This document shows, piece after piece, positions 30,126-40,743 of a stretch of 64,000 nt of DNA. This stretch comes from Chloroflexota bacterium. Lineage in GTDB: Bacteria; Chloroflexota; Anaerolineae; Anaerolineales; Anaerolineaceae. The stretch spans positions 1-64,000 of the forward strand of contig JAAZKE010000096.1 in the NCBI GenBank assembly GCA_012799995.1, read 5' to 3'. Positions within the stretch are counted from its first letter, which is position 1. Every line of letters begins with the position of its first letter. The translations under genes were made by a program, and so were the position numbers. The notes beneath the pieces are model-generated. The model was not told the origin of the DNA. It ran no database searches and worked only from the letters and a program-made list of their open reading frames with translations.

Positions 30126-31022
30126 TTAATCATACCCCGGCGGCTCAACGTGCACATAGACACGGCCAACATCGTCAAGCTCCATCAGACGTTTCTCAAT
30201 CACCGTTTCAATGTGATGGACGTCATGCAGGGTAGTTTTTCCGTCAACGTTGATATGCACGTCCAGCAGATATTTTGTTCCGACATATTCCGTAAACAGC
30301 TGATGAACGTTCAAAACGCCCGGAACAGACTTAATCACTTTGGCAAATTCTTCCCGGCGATCTTCCGGAGCCCCGGCGCCGGTGATGAATTCCATGTTTT
30401 CTCTCAGCGCCATATAGGCAGCCCGGAAAATCCAGATCGAAACCAGGATACCGGCAATCGGGTCAGCAAGCGGCGTCAAGTAACGTGCGCCTAAAACACC
30501 AAGAATTGCCGTAAAGGAGGAGATGGTGTCAGTGATGTTGTCCAAAGCTGTCGTTCTGAGCGTTGGACTGTTAATTTTGTCCGCAATTCTGCGAATTAAA
30601 AGGAACATCACGCCTTTGATCGATGCTGAAACCGCCAGCACAACGATCGGGAAGATTTCTGTCAGCGGTTCAGCGCCAAAGCGGATCTTCTCAATCGAAC
30701 CCGATAAAGCACGGTAGCCGGCAATGGCAATCGAAAGGCTGATCATTAATCCAATCAACGGCTCAAAGCGCTTATGACCCTGTGGGTGAGATATATCCGG
30801 CGGTTGCATGGAAACGTACATCCCTACCACCAGCAACAGCGAATACATGACGTCACCGAGCGAGTTATAAGCATCCGCCCGCAACGCGCTCGATGCCGAA
30901 TAGTTGGCGGCGATCCACTTCATCACCGCCAGCAACACGTTTCCGGACAGCGTGATCGTCATCGCTTTGTAGTACTGGTTATTGGTTTGAGTGGATGGGA
31001 TTTTCTCAGAAATAAATTTCAT
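30126..31022 (-). CDS. Cation diffusion facilitator family transporter
   Basis: SALRADAYNSLGDVMYSLLLVVG, HPQGHKRFEPLIGLMIS, C-term CDF cytoplasmic domain. Confidence 0.88.
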   Translation of the reverse strand: MKFISEKIPSTQTNNQYYKAMTITLSGNVLLAVMKWIAANYSASSALRADAYNSLGDVMYSLLLVVGMYVSMQPPDISHPQGHKRFEPLIGLMISLSIAIAGYRALSGSIEKIRFGAEPLTEIFPIVVLAVSASIKGVMFLLIRRIADKINSPTLRTTALDNITDTISSFTAILGVLGARYLTPLADPIAGILVSIWIFRAAYMALRENMEFITGAGAPEDRREEFAKVIKSVPGVLNVHQLFTEYVGTKYLLDVHINVDGKTTLHDVHHIETVIEKRLMELDDVGRVYVHVEPPGYD

Positions 31023-31056
31023 AATGCGAATTCACACGATTGTTTAATCAACCCTG

Positions 31057-31875
31057 TCAGAAGGCAAGTTTGGTGAACAAACGCCCGTAATAGAAGGCTT
31101 CAATCACATTCTTCGCTTCGATTTGGACGGTTTTCCCATCAGTTCGCACCGATCCCGGCAGCCGTGAAGCGGACTCTGCATAATGGGGCATATTGAAAGT
31201 GAGTGCAACAGATACTTTACCGTTAATCTTGAAAGGTTTTGGCGCTTTCCCATTTTTTATATTTTCAACCGCTTTTTTCGCTCCGGCGTAGATCAATTCT
31301 CTGGTTTTTTCGGGAGGCAGACAGCTGGCTGAAAAATAGCCGCTGGCTTCTTTCACGATCACAGTTTCAATCCCGGGGATGAAGGTTTGCGCTTCGGCAG
31401 CTATCGCCTGATCGCCGGTCACCATCACAGCCGGGACGCCGCAATAGCCGGCAATCGAGGCATTCAAGGCAAATTCTCCAAACGGTTCCCCGTTGACACA
31501 CCAGGCCAGCACTTCCTCATCCCAGGTGTGCGCCAGAATGGCATCTGCCGTTCCAGCCATGGCATGGTAACCGACGAATATTACCCCGTCGAAACTGCTG
31601 TCAATGCCATTCATCATGCTCCAGGGTGATGAATTTCCGGCATTCAGACGACAATTTGAATTGAGCTCCTCAATCAGAAGATTATGACCACTCGAGTGGC
31701 CGTCCGCAACCTCAATTTCATCAGCACCGCCAGCCAACGCACCCTCAATAGCAGCGTTCACATCTGCTGTCATCAGGCTTCGATAACGCCCATATTCAGC
31801 GTGTGTCGGGCTGACATGTTCCCAGCGGGTTACCCCGGTAATCCCTTCCATGTCACAGGCAATTAGAATTTTCAT
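31057..31875 (-). CDS. M55 family metallopeptidase (DppA-like D-aminopeptidase)
   Basis: MKILIACDMEGITGVTRWEHV, ADEIEVADGHSSGHNLL, VIFVGYHAMAGT. Confidence 0.9.
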   Translation of the reverse strand: MKILIACDMEGITGVTRWEHVSPTHAEYGRYRSLMTADVNAAIEGALAGGADEIEVADGHSSGHNLLIEELNSNCRLNAGNSSPWSMMNGIDSSFDGVIFVGYHAMAGTADAILAHTWDEEVLAWCVNGEPFGEFALNASIAGYCGVPAVMVTGDQAIAAEAQTFIPGIETVIVKEASGYFSASCLPPEKTRELIYAGAKKAVENIKNGKAPKPFKINGKVSVALTFNMPHYAESASRLPGSVRTDGKTVQIEAKNVIEAFYYGRLFTKLAF

Positions 31876-32030
31876 TTATCCTGTCATTCCTCTGTATCGT
31901 CAATATTTAAAGAAATCACCCGGATAAATTTCTCCAGGAGACTCATTTAAGTTTACTATCAATTTCATAAATCTGCGGAATCGTTCAAACTGTGAATGCA
32001 AAACTTAATGGTTTGTGATTTAATTCAGGC

Positions 32031-32927
32031 ATGAAACCAACTCACGGAAAAGCATTTACAAGTGTTTTCAGCATGACAACAGTGTTTGACTATCTTTGGA
32101 TCGTTGTCGGCTGCCTGATTCAAGCTCTCGGCATGGTGTATTTCCTCATTCCAGCGCACCTGATCAGCGGTGGGGTATCCGGTATTGCACAGGTAATCAA
32201 TGCGCTGTCGGGCTGGCCCATCGGTATGATGACCTTTCTGGGCAATCTGCCGTTGTTTCTAATCGGTTGGCGGTATCTGGGAGGAAGACGCTTTGCCTTC
32301 AGAACTGTAACTGCGGTGGTTTGTTTTTCTCTGCTTACCGACCTGTTTTCCAGTCTGACCAAACAGACACCTATTACCGATGACCTGATTCTGAATACCC
32401 TTTACGGATCAGTGCTGTTGGGAATTGGCTTCGGCATGGTATATCGCGGCAGCGGTACCAGCGGCGGCAGTGACATTATCGGGCGGATCCTCAATCAACG
32501 GCTGGGAATGCCGATATCCCAATCCTACCTGTTAACTGATTCCGTCTCAGTGATTTTGGGCGGGTTGACCTTCGGCTGGGATTTGGCACTCTATGGGCTC
32601 ATCGCAATCTACATCAGCGGCATCGCTGCTGAAATGATTTCGGAAGGGTCAGGAGTGTTTCGACAGGCGATTATCATCACCGATCATCCTGAAGCCATCA
32701 TTGAAGGGGTCATAACCCAACTTGAACGCGGCGTGACGAAAATCCAGGCCACGGGTGCCTATTCCGGCAGGAAAAAAACGGTTTTATATTGCGTGGTGAT
32801 TCGCAGTGAGGTAATTCGGCTGAAGCGGCTGGTCAACGAAGCTGATCCGGCTGCCTTTATGGTCGTCGGTCAGGCGCATGAGGTAATGGGAGAAGGATTC
32901 CAGGGATATAAATCCCTGAACAGCTAA
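32031..32927 (+). CDS. YitT family membrane protein (with DUF2179 C-terminus)
   Basis: FLIPAHLISGGVSGIAQVINAL, GIGFGMVYRGSGTSGGSDIIGRIL, C-term ERGVTKIQATGAYSGRKKTVLYCVV. Confidence 0.9.
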   Translation: MKPTHGKAFTSVFSMTTVFDYLWIVVGCLIQALGMVYFLIPAHLISGGVSGIAQVINALSGWPIGMMTFLGNLPLFLIGWRYLGGRRFAFRTVTAVVCFSLLTDLFSSLTKQTPITDDLILNTLYGSVLLGIGFGMVYRGSGTSGGSDIIGRILNQRLGMPISQSYLLTDSVSVILGGLTFGWDLALYGLIAIYISGIAAEMISEGSGVFRQAIIITDHPEAIIEGVITQLERGVTKIQATGAYSGRKKTVLYCVVIRSEVIRLKRLVNEADPAAFMVVGQAHEVMGEGFQGYKSLNS

Positions 32928-33838
32928 TCTTTTCGAATGAAATAGCCAAGCGCGCGCAGCACTTTTGGGTTATTGCGCCAGTTTTTCTCGACTTTTACAT
33001 TTAATTCCAGATAGATGTTCCTATCGGTTAGTTTCTCAATTTCCATTCGTGCATATTCGCCGATCTTCCGAATCATCGCCCCTTTTTTGCCAATCACAAT
33101 CGGTTTATGCGATTCGCGATCCAACAACAGCGTTGCATGGATGTAGGCATTCTTCTCCGAACGATCTTTGTATTCATCCAGCCGTACGGCGATAGCATGT
33201 GGAATCTCCTCACTCAAATTCATCAACAATGATTCACGAATCAGGTCACAGGCAATCTGGCGCTCATACAGGTCAGTAATCTGGTCTTCGGGGAAATATT
33301 GCGGTCCGACCGGGATCCGCTCAATTAAGCGCTCAAGCAGCCGGTCAACCCCTGCAGCAATCTGAGCGGAGATGACTAAACTTTCAGCTTCTGGAAGCAA
33401 TTCAAGATAATTCTCGGCAGCTTTCTCCAGGTCTTCTTGAACCACCAGATCGGCTTTATTTAACGCAATCAGCGTGTTCTCCTGCAGGTTTAATGCTTTG
33501 ATCTTCTGGGCAATATTGATATCTTCCGCAAACGGTTTTACAGAAATATCGACAATCCAGAGGATCACATCCACATCGCTGAAGGTACCCAGCGCGGATT
33601 CATTCATGAAGTCGCCTATCTTTGTGACTGGCTGATGGATTCCGGGAGTATCAACCAGAATCAGTTGATACTGCTCCGTTGTCAAAATGCCGAGCTGGTT
33701 CCGTTGGGTGGTTTGCGGGCGAGGCGATACCGCGGCAATCTTCTGCCCTAAAATCTGGTTGATGAGCGTGGATTTACCAACATTCGGTCTTCCGACAACA
33801 CCTACGTATCCGGAGCGAAATTCTGCTTTGCTCATTGG
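32924..33838 (-). CDS. era: GTPase Era
   Basis: VGRPNVGKSTLINQILGQKIAAVSPRPQTTQ, DTPGIH, NKAD, KH domain VIGKKGAMIRKIGEYARMEIE. Start approximate. Confidence 0.94.
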   Translation of the reverse strand, partial: PMSKAEFRSGYVGVVGRPNVGKSTLINQILGQKIAAVSPRPQTTQRNQLGILTTEQYQLILVDTPGIHQPVTKIGDFMNESALGTFSDVDVILWIVDISVKPFAEDINIAQKIKALNLQENTLIALNKADLVVQEDLEKAAENYLELLPEAESLVISAQIAAGVDRLLERLIERIPVGPQYFPEDQITDLYERQIACDLIRESLLMNLSEEIPHAIAVRLDEYKDRSEKNAYIHATLLLDRESHKPIVIGKKGAMIRKIGEYARMEIEKLTDRNIYLELNVKVEKNWRNNPKVLRALGYFIRKD

Positions 33839-34137
33839 GGGTCCTCCATCCGTCTGTTCTCCTCCCAAAGCAATGCCAGGTCTTTTTTCTTTCGGTGTGG
33901 GAGTTTTTTAAGCTCAAGTTCACGAATCATCGCGTCATGTCGGTTTTCTTTTTGTTCGATATAGGCAATTTTCAGCGGGGGGTTCATTTTGGTATAAGAC
34001 GACCCCTTGCCGGAACAATGTTGCTTGAAACGGCGTTCCGGATCAGTTGTCCAGCCGGTGTAAAATGCACCATTAACACACGCCAGCATATAACAAAAGT
34101 ACCTTTTCTCGTCCGGCGCTGTGTTTGCTTCAGACAT
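33832..34137 (-). CDS. GIY-YIG nuclease family protein
   Basis: YFCYMLACVNGAFYTGWTTDPERRFKQH; start reassigned to ATG at 34137 (MSEAN); the track start at 34323 overlaps the upstream gene. Confidence 0.85.
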   Translation of the reverse strand: MSEANTAPDEKRYFCYMLACVNGAFYTGWTTDPERRFKQHCSGKGSSYTKMNPPLKIAYIEQKENRHDAMIRELELKKLPHRKKKDLALLWEENRRMEDPQ

Positions 34138-34138
34138 G

Positions 34139-35128
34139 TTAGTCCTTTTTCTTCCCTGCCAGTCCACCCAGGAACATCTGTCCCAGATAATCACCGAAAG
34201 TCGGAGCCTTGAAAGTGGATTGGGTTTCCTGTCGCCATTTTCCAGCTGTGTAGTCTGAGATCCAGCTTTCCCTCCCAGCCCAACCTTCCTTGAAAACGCC
34301 CACCAGCCCCTGTCGGTCGCCACTCTGAATCAGATCGCGCATCGATTTCAACTGAAAAACGTAGTCATTCATCAAACGCAGCGTATTGTCACGATTCCCC
34401 AGGATTTCGTCCGCCAGTTGCTCCGGCGTTCGCGGTTGACTGTCCAGCCGCGTCATGGCCGCAAACTGTTTACCAGCCATTTTGCGCGCCTCTTTCCAAC
34501 CTGTCTGAGCCAACGCTGCACCAAGCAGTGTTGAAGAGAGCAGCTTTGGTAGCGTATCGATCAAAGCGACCATCCCGTCCAATTCAGATGGATCGGTGAA
34601 AAAGTTGTATGCGCCCACCAGCGAAGCCAGGTCAGAAGCCAGTTTTACAACCGATGGATCGGTAGTCGCATCTGGAGCGATGATAAAGCTGCCGGATTTG
34701 AACAGGTCTTCATGAGCAGTGTGGTGTTCATCGCCAACTTCATCCAGATAGGATGCGTTGATTGCAGGGTATACGCCCAGATAATGGCTGGGCTCCTTAA
34801 GATACTGCGCTGCCAGCTGAGCGCCTTTTACCCGGTTCGGGCTGAAATCCAATACAGCAGCGTGCGGTTTCAGCTCTGGCCCGATCAGGCGTAATGTCTC
34901 TTCGATCTGATTGGCAGGGATCGCCAGCAGGACAATATCAGCACCGGCAGTTGCCGTGATGATCGGATGGATCACCTGATCGACAGCATCTTTCGCCAGG
35001 GCGTTCTCCTCGGCATATTTATGTAGATCAGAGCCGATACGTTTCAAATCAGCCTTTTGATAGCGCAATGCCAGCCCCAGCGAAGTGCCAATTTCTCCCA
35101 ACCCGATTATTGAAACCTGAACAGTCAT
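34139..35128 (-). CDS. Prephenate dehydrogenase-like NAD(P)-binding protein
   Basis: VSIIGLGEIGTSLGLALR, ADIVLLAIPANQIEETL, AVLDFSPNRVKGAQL. Confidence 0.75.
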   Translation of the reverse strand: MTVQVSIIGLGEIGTSLGLALRYQKADLKRIGSDLHKYAEENALAKDAVDQVIHPIITATAGADIVLLAIPANQIEETLRLIGPELKPHAAVLDFSPNRVKGAQLAAQYLKEPSHYLGVYPAINASYLDEVGDEHHTAHEDLFKSGSFIIAPDATTDPSVVKLASDLASLVGAYNFFTDPSELDGMVALIDTLPKLLSSTLLGAALAQTGWKEARKMAGKQFAAMTRLDSQPRTPEQLADEILGNRDNTLRLMNDYVFQLKSMRDLIQSGDRQGLVGVFKEGWAGRESWISDYTAGKWRQETQSTFKAPTFGDYLGQMFLGGLAGKKKD

Positions 35129-35784
35129 AGTGATCTCCCCATCATCAAATTGAAAATTATGCGAACGATTTGAAATAAGCCATTGGTAAAGAAATGAATG
35201 CGCATATATGGTAACAGCATAAACAAAACCATCAGAATTTGCATACCGTGCGCCTGGATCCGATCCCAGGTTGGGCGCGCGCTGTATGGAATAAAATGTT
35301 CGACTACTTTTTCGCCATCCAGCGGTGCCAGCGGAATCAGATTAAACACGAAAAGGCTGATATTGATAATCACGAAATGCAGGAAGAAGTAGGATAAATA
35401 CCCCCAAACGCCTCCCAGCATGGTGCCTGCGCCAGCCTTGATAACCCATTTGTAAATCAACGCCCCAATCCCCGCCAGCGCCAGATTGGAAGCAGGCCCC
35501 GCAAAGGCTATCCACATCAAACCGGATTTATTTTTTCTTTGAATGATCCCGGGCGAGATGTTTACCGGCTTAGCCCAGCCAAACCCGGTCAGCAGCAGCA
35601 TTAAAGAGCCAAAGGGATCAAGATGCTTTAACGGGTTCAAGGTGATTCGCCCTTCCTGACGAGGCAGTGGATCGCCATAGTGATCTGCCAGCAAGGCATG
35701 AGATAACTCATGAACGGTAAAAGCAATCATTAAAATGACCAGCCTTGAGAGCAGAGCCGGCAGGTTAAACGAATTCATGAGCAT
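35125..35784 (-). CDS. Site-2 protease family (M50) metalloprotease
   Basis: [18 protein letters not shown] (HExxH variant HELSH), [10 protein letters not shown]. Confidence 0.9.
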   Translation of the reverse strand: MLMNSFNLPALLSRLVILMIAFTVHELSHALLADHYGDPLPRQEGRITLNPLKHLDPFGSLMLLLTGFGWAKPVNISPGIIQRKNKSGLMWIAFAGPASNLALAGIGALIYKWVIKAGAGTMLGGVWGYLSYFFLHFVIINISLFVFNLIPLAPLDGEKVVEHFIPYSARPTWDRIQAHGMQILMVLFMLLPYMRIHFFTNGLFQIVRIIFNLMMGRSL

Positions 35785-35882
35785 GGAAAAATTATATCAT
35801 TCGAGAAAGAACAGCCCCTTGCCTTGTCGAAGAACCTGTTGGCGTTCTGGTCAGACATGCCTGAATCTCTTATAATAAGGGC

Positions 35883-36104
35883 GTGGACAAACAATACCAA
35901 CTTGATGATCTGATCACGCTGAAAAAACCTCATCCCTGCGGTTCTGTGCAGTGGAAAGTAGTGCGGCTGGGTGCGGAAATTGGGCTGGAATGCCTGAAAT
36001 GCAAGCATCGGGTGCTTTTAAGTCGGCGTGAGCTGGCGCGTAAAATGAAAGGGCAGCCGATTCACACTGAGTCCACGACCGGAGAAAACCCATGCCAATC
36101 CTGA
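35883..36104 (+). CDS. DUF951 family protein
   Basis: [48 protein letters not shown]. Confidence 0.85.
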   Translation: MDKQYQLDDLITLKKPHPCGSVQWKVVRLGAEIGLECLKCKHRVLLSRRELARKMKGQPIHTESTTGENPCQS

Positions 36105-36586
36105 ACGAAAACGCATTGGAAGTATTCAGCCGCAGCGCTGATCAAACCCGTCGTTTTGGGATGCGCCTGGGCAGATATTTGAAAGTGGGCGATCTCATTT
36201 GCCTGAATGGCGAACTGGGCAGCGGTAAAACCACCTTCATCCAGGGAATTGCACAGGGATGGGGCAGCATTGACCCTGCCACCAGCCCGACTTTTGTTTT
36301 GATCAACGAATATCAACGCATGGATCGTTCGCTGTTGTTTCACATGGACGCGTACCGCATCGGCAGTAATCCGGAAGCTGAGGAACTGGACCTGGACAGA
36401 ATGCTGCAGGAAGGGGCGCTTTTGATCGAATGGGCAGAGAGAATTGACCGCGTGCTGCCCAAAGAACGACTGGGAATTGACCTCTATTGGATAGCTGATG
36501 AACAGCGCAGGCTCTTTTTTACGCCTGAAGGCGAGCGATATCGAGAACTTACCCGGGCTTTTCGTCAAAATGCTTTCGGAGTATGA
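36092..36586 (+). CDS. tsaE: tRNA threonylcarbamoyladenosine biosynthesis ATPase TsaE
   Basis: [30 protein letters not shown]. Confidence 0.92.
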   Translation: MPILNENALEVFSRSADQTRRFGMRLGRYLKVGDLICLNGELGSGKTTFIQGIAQGWGSIDPATSPTFVLINEYQRMDRSLLFHMDAYRIGSNPEAEELDLDRMLQEGALLIEWAERIDRVLPKERLGIDLYWIADEQRRLFFTPEGERYRELTRAFRQNAFGV

Positions 36587-36596
36587 TAAAGAAACT

Positions 36597-37265
36597 ATGT
36601 TGCTCGCGATAGATACTTCAACAGCTACAATCGGGCTCGCCATATATGATGGCAGCTCAGTGATTGGGGAAACCGCCTGGACCGCTGGCAACCATCACAC
36701 CATGACGCTGGCTCCGGCGGTGTTGCGCCTTTGTGAATCAGTTGATCTCAATTTTGAGCATATCAAAGGATTTGGTATCGCGCTGGGGCCGGGATCATTC
36801 ACCAGTTTACGGGTAGGACTTTCCTTCGTAAAGGGAATGGCTTTGGGCCTGAATGTGCCGATTATCGGTGTGCCGACATTGGATATTCTGGCAGCTGCGC
36901 AGCCGCGTTCGACATTACCTCTGTGTGCTGTGCTACAGGCAGGACGGAATCGGATTGCCACGCAGTATTATCGTTATGAAAAGAAAAAATGGGTGAGCCA
37001 GGGAGAGCTGAACGTCTTCAGCCTTGAGGAGTTTGCGCAATCTATCCAGAATCCAACGCTGGTAAGCGGAGAACTGACTGCCGAATTCCGCACCTTTTTA
37101 CGCCGTAACAATCGCGATATCCGGATGGCAACGCCAGCGATGTGCCTGCGACGGACCGGTTTTCTGGCGGAAATCGCCTGGCAGGGGCTGGTGAAAGGAA
37201 GAATTAACCCTCCTTCCGAGTTAGCCCCGATCTATCTGCATACGAAAGGATCGCTGGCGGTCTAA
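36597..37265 (+). CDS. tsaB: tRNA threonylcarbamoyladenosine biosynthesis protein TsaB
   Basis: LLAIDTSTATIGLAIYDG, GIALGPGSFTSLRVGLSFVKGMALG; start reassigned downstream of the track start at 36498. Confidence 0.92.
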   Translation: MLLAIDTSTATIGLAIYDGSSVIGETAWTAGNHHTMTLAPAVLRLCESVDLNFEHIKGFGIALGPGSFTSLRVGLSFVKGMALGLNVPIIGVPTLDILAAAQPRSTLPLCAVLQAGRNRIATQYYRYEKKKWVSQGELNVFSLEEFAQSIQNPTLVSGELTAEFRTFLRRNNRDIRMATPAMCLRRTGFLAEIAWQGLVKGRINPPSELAPIYLHTKGSLAV

Positions 37266-37271
37266 CGCGCT

Positions 37272-37778
37272 ATGGAGGCGCTGTCATTTCAGATCAGGAG
37301 GATGCAGGAAGAAGATATTCAGCGCGTGATGGAAATTGAACGTGCTTCCTCCGAGCTGATTTGGCCGGAGAACTCCTATCGCTTTGAATTGCGCGAAAAC
37401 AACGCGGAACGGGCATGGGTGGCATATGAGTCGGGCGGGCTGGTGATTGGGTTTGTGATGTTGTGGCTTATCCTGGATGAGATGCACGTCCCCAATTTCG
37501 CAGTTTTACCTGAGTTCAGAAGGCAAGGAGTCGGATTTGGGTTGCTGAGCAACGGTCTTGCTCAAGGGTGGTATGAGGGAGCGCGCTGTTCCTTTCTGGA
37601 AGTACGATCGGGAAACCGCGCCGCAATAGGGTTATATAAAAAGTTGGGGTTTGAGCAGGTGAGCGTACGAAAAGGCTATTATCAGAATAACCGGGAGGAC
37701 GCGCTCCTGATGAATCTGGACCAAAATGGGTACCAAAATTTTATGGACAAATGGGGGATGCAATGGAAGACAAACTGA
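37272..37778 (+). CDS. rimI: Ribosomal protein S18-alanine N-acetyltransferase-like GNAT
   Basis: FAVLPEFRRQGVGFGLL, EVRSGNRAAIGLYKKLGF; follows tsaE-tsaB. Confidence 0.85.
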   Translation: MEALSFQIRRMQEEDIQRVMEIERASSELIWPENSYRFELRENNAERAWVAYESGGLVIGFVMLWLILDEMHVPNFAVLPEFRRQGVGFGLLSNGLAQGWYEGARCSFLEVRSGNRAAIGLYKKLGFEQVSVRKGYYQNNREDALLMNLDQNGYQNFMDKWGMQWKTN

Positions 37779-38428
37779 CACGGATGAAATCACTCGCCGA
37801 GAGAGTTTCTGCCTGCAGCGCCTGTCAATTGCATCTGTCGCGAAAAAAGTCAGTCCCCGGTGAAGGCAATATCGAGACCAGGATCATGCTGATTGGCGAA
37901 GGGCCGGGCATGAATGAAAATGAAACCGGACGTCCTTTTGTAGGACAGGCGGGCAATTTTCTAAACGAGCTGCTGGGCGCCGCCAAATTAAAACGCAGCG
38001 ATGTCTTCATCACCAACGTGGTCAAGTGTCGTCCGCCAGCAAACCGTGATCCACTGCCGGAAGAGCTGATGGCCTGCAATCAATACCTGGAAGAACAGAT
38101 TCAGCTGATTGACCCGCTGATCATCGTCACCCTGGGTCGGTATTCGATGGGGCGTTTCTTTCCGCTGCAACGCATCAGTTCCATTCATGGCCAGGCTACC
38201 TGGATCAACGACAGGTATATCGTACCGATGTTCCACCCGGCTGCGGCACTGCATCAACCGAATCTCCGTGACATCGTATTGCGGGATTTCGCAAAAATTC
38301 CCCAATACCTTCAAGAGGCGCTTGCTGCTGCGGAAAAAGCCGTTTCAGAGGAAGCAGATACAGATGCAGATGCTTCACAATCCCCAACATCATCGCAGGA
38401 CAATGGCGTTCAATTGTCTCTCTTCTGA
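37751..38428 (+). CDS. Uracil-DNA glycosylase, type 4 family
   Basis: CQLHLSRKKSVPGEGNIETRIMLIGEGPGMNENETGRPFVGQAGNFLNELL, FHPAAALHQPNLR. Confidence 0.92.
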   Translation: MGDAMEDKLTRMKSLAERVSACSACQLHLSRKKSVPGEGNIETRIMLIGEGPGMNENETGRPFVGQAGNFLNELLGAAKLKRSDVFITNVVKCRPPANRDPLPEELMACNQYLEEQIQLIDPLIIVTLGRYSMGRFFPLQRISSIHGQATWINDRYIVPMFHPAAALHQPNLRDIVLRDFAKIPQYLQEALAAAEKAVSEEADTDADASQSPTSSQDNGVQLSLF

Positions 38429-38539
38429 TTGGATACCAGGAAACCTCAAAATGATCTCAACTGTAAATGAAAAAACTATAACCGAAAACCTGTCCCTGGA
38501 CAGCATCTGGAATCGTTTTATTGAGGGGAAGAGATCACG

Positions 38540-39658
38540 ATGAAAGTGCTGTTGGTCGCCAATACGGATTGGTATCTCTATAACTTTCGGATCGATTTAG
38601 CCTGTCATTTAAAATCCCAGGGGTGGGACGTCGTTTTGGTTGCCCCCAAAGGAAAATACAGCGAACGTTTTAAAGAGCTCGGGTTCCGCTATATCCCGCT
38701 GGAGTTCTCACGCAAAGGAATTAACCCGCTGCAGGAGCTGGCAACACTCCGCCATTTTGAAAAGATCTATGATCAGGAAAAACCGGATCTGGTGCATCAG
38801 TTCACGATTAAATGCGTCATTTATGGTTCACTGGCTGCAAAAAGGATCGGAATCATTCCGATTGTCAATTCAATCACAGGACTGGGCTTCATCTATGTCA
38901 GCGAGGGTCTGATTGCCCGTAGCCTGCGTAAAATCGTGAACCCGCTCTATCGAAAAGCACTCAAAGGCACCCAGGTGATCTTTGAAAACTCCGATGACGC
39001 TGCCCTGTTTTTGGAAAGGAAATTCGTCACGCCTGACCAGGTCAATATAATCCTCGGCACCGGCATCGATACCAAAAAGTTTAAACCGATCCCGCCACCG
39101 GAATCCGTTCCTCTGGTGATTCTGCCTTCGCGTTTGCTTTGGGATAAAGGGGTGGGCGAATTTGTGGAAGCCGCTACCATGATCCGTTCCAAAGGCATCA
39201 ATGCGCGTTTCGCTCTGGTTGGCAAAAAAGATGAAGGAAATCCTTCCAGCATTTCTTTTGAACAGTTGACCCAATGGCAAAAGGAGGGCAACGTCGAATG
39301 GTGGGGCTGGCAGGAAGATATCCTGACGACGCTTTCGCTTTCGGACATCGTCTGTCTGCCATCCTACCGTGAAGGATTGCCCAAAGTCCTGATTGAGGCC
39401 GCTTCCTGCAGTCGTCCTATCGTTACCACCGATACCGCTGGCTGCCGCGAAGTCGTGGCTAATGGGGTAAATGGCTACCTGGTGCCGGTGAAAAATGCAG
39501 CTGAACTGGCTGCTGCCCTCGAAAAACTGTTGCTTGACCCTGTCTTGCGGAAAAAAATGGGGCAAGCTGGCAGGAAACGGGCAGTTGAGCTGTTCGCCAA
39601 CGAAAAAGTGAACAACCAGATTGAAGCCGTTTACCAGAAAGGGCTTTCTCTGCGATGA
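38540..39658 (+). CDS. Glycosyltransferase family 4 (PglA-like)
   Basis: VLLVANTDWYLYNFRIDLACHLKSQGWDVVLVAP, PSYREGLPKVLIEAASCSRPIVTTDTAGC. Confidence 0.88.
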   Translation: MKVLLVANTDWYLYNFRIDLACHLKSQGWDVVLVAPKGKYSERFKELGFRYIPLEFSRKGINPLQELATLRHFEKIYDQEKPDLVHQFTIKCVIYGSLAAKRIGIIPIVNSITGLGFIYVSEGLIARSLRKIVNPLYRKALKGTQVIFENSDDAALFLERKFVTPDQVNIILGTGIDTKKFKPIPPPESVPLVILPSRLLWDKGVGEFVEAATMIRSKGINARFALVGKKDEGNPSSISFEQLTQWQKEGNVEWWGWQEDILTTLSLSDIVCLPSYREGLPKVLIEAASCSRPIVTTDTAGCREVVANGVNGYLVPVKNAAELAAALEKLLLDPVLRKKMGQAGRKRAVELFANEKVNNQIEAVYQKGLSLR

Positions 39659-40743
39659 CCCTGGAATCTGGTACAGCAGGCAAGATCTTTGAGACGATCG
39701 CAATCAGCTTCTTTGTAAGCCTGTTGCTGGTCCCACTGTTGACCAGATTCGCCATTAAAGTGAGATTGGTCGATGTCCCGAACAGTGCACCGCACAAACT
39801 TCATACCCGCATTATTCCCATCAGTGGGGGACTCACCTATGCGATTACGCTCATAATCACCTCTCTGACGATACTGGATCATTTGGGGAATCAGCTGCAA
39901 TCACTGTTGATTGCGGCATTGCTGATATTTCTTTTTGGTCTGTGGGATGATTTTCACCCGCTTTCTGTTCAAATGAAACTCGTTGGTCAGTTCGCAGGCG
40001 CAATTTTACTTTTCGTGTTGGGAGTTCGTGTTCGTGTGTTTGATACGCTTGGCCTGTTGCTATCGCTTTCACCAACAATAATTTATATATTAAATCTCCT
40101 AACCACCTTGATATGGCTGGTGTTCATCACCAACGCCTACAACCTGGTCGACAGCATGGATGGATTGATGATCGGTCTTTCCAACATCGCGTTGATCTTT
40201 TTCCTGCTGGCTTCGATCGATTCGCATCAAATTTCGCTGGCGCTGCTGTGCGCGGCGATGCTTGGGGCTGGAGTGGTGATCAACTTTTTCAATTCCTCAC
40301 CGGGATTTATCTTTATGGGTGATTCCGGTGCGCAGATGATCGGTTTTCTGTTGGGAGCAATTGCGATCCTTTATGACCCACCTGAACGCCTCCAATTGAG
40401 CACCTGGTTCATGCCGGTGCTGCTGCTCGCCGTTCCGATTTTCGACTCTGTGCTGGTAATCATTTCCCGACTTCGAAAAAAACAGCATATCTACAGCGCC
40501 GGACTGGATCATACCTATCATCGGCTGACCCATCTGGGACTGTCTTCCGTCCAGTCGGTTCAGCTGATGCAGCTGACAGCGATTGGGTTGGAGATTCTGG
40601 CCTTTTTTGCCATCTCGCAGGATCCTCTGACCGCCAATATCATGTTTTTGCTGATTGTGATCCTCGGAATTCTTGCCATCATCCTGCTTGAAAGTAACAT
40701 CCCTTGGAAAATCAAAATCTTATCTCACAACAAAAACGACTGA
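39655..40743 (+). CDS. Undecaprenyl-phosphate sugar-1-phosphate transferase (MraY/WecA/TagO family)
   Basis: HTRIIPISGGL, LFGLWDDFHPLS, NAYNLVDSMDGL, FIFMGDSGAQMIGFLLG. Confidence 0.9.
   Translation: MTLESGTAGKIFETIAISFFVSLLLVPLLTRFAIKVRLVDVPNSAPHKLHTRIIPISGGLTYAITLIITSLTILDHLGNQLQSLLIAALLIFLFGLWDDFHPLSVQMKLVGQFAGAILLFVLGVRVRVFDTLGLLLSLSPTIIYILNLLTTLIWLVFITNAYNLVDSMDGLMIGLSNIALIFFLLASIDSHQISLALLCAAMLGAGVVINFFNSSPGFIFMGDSGAQMIGFLLGAIAILYDPPERLQLSTWFMPVLLLAVPIFDSVLVIISRLRKKQHIYSAGLDHTYHRLTHLGLSSVQSVQLMQLTAIGLEILAFFAISQDPLTANIMFLLIVILGILAIILLESNIPWKIKILSHNKND

Noticed and set aside
38870-39703. 277-aa minus-strand ORF
   Set aside because: Antisense to the PglA-like GT4; no family features.
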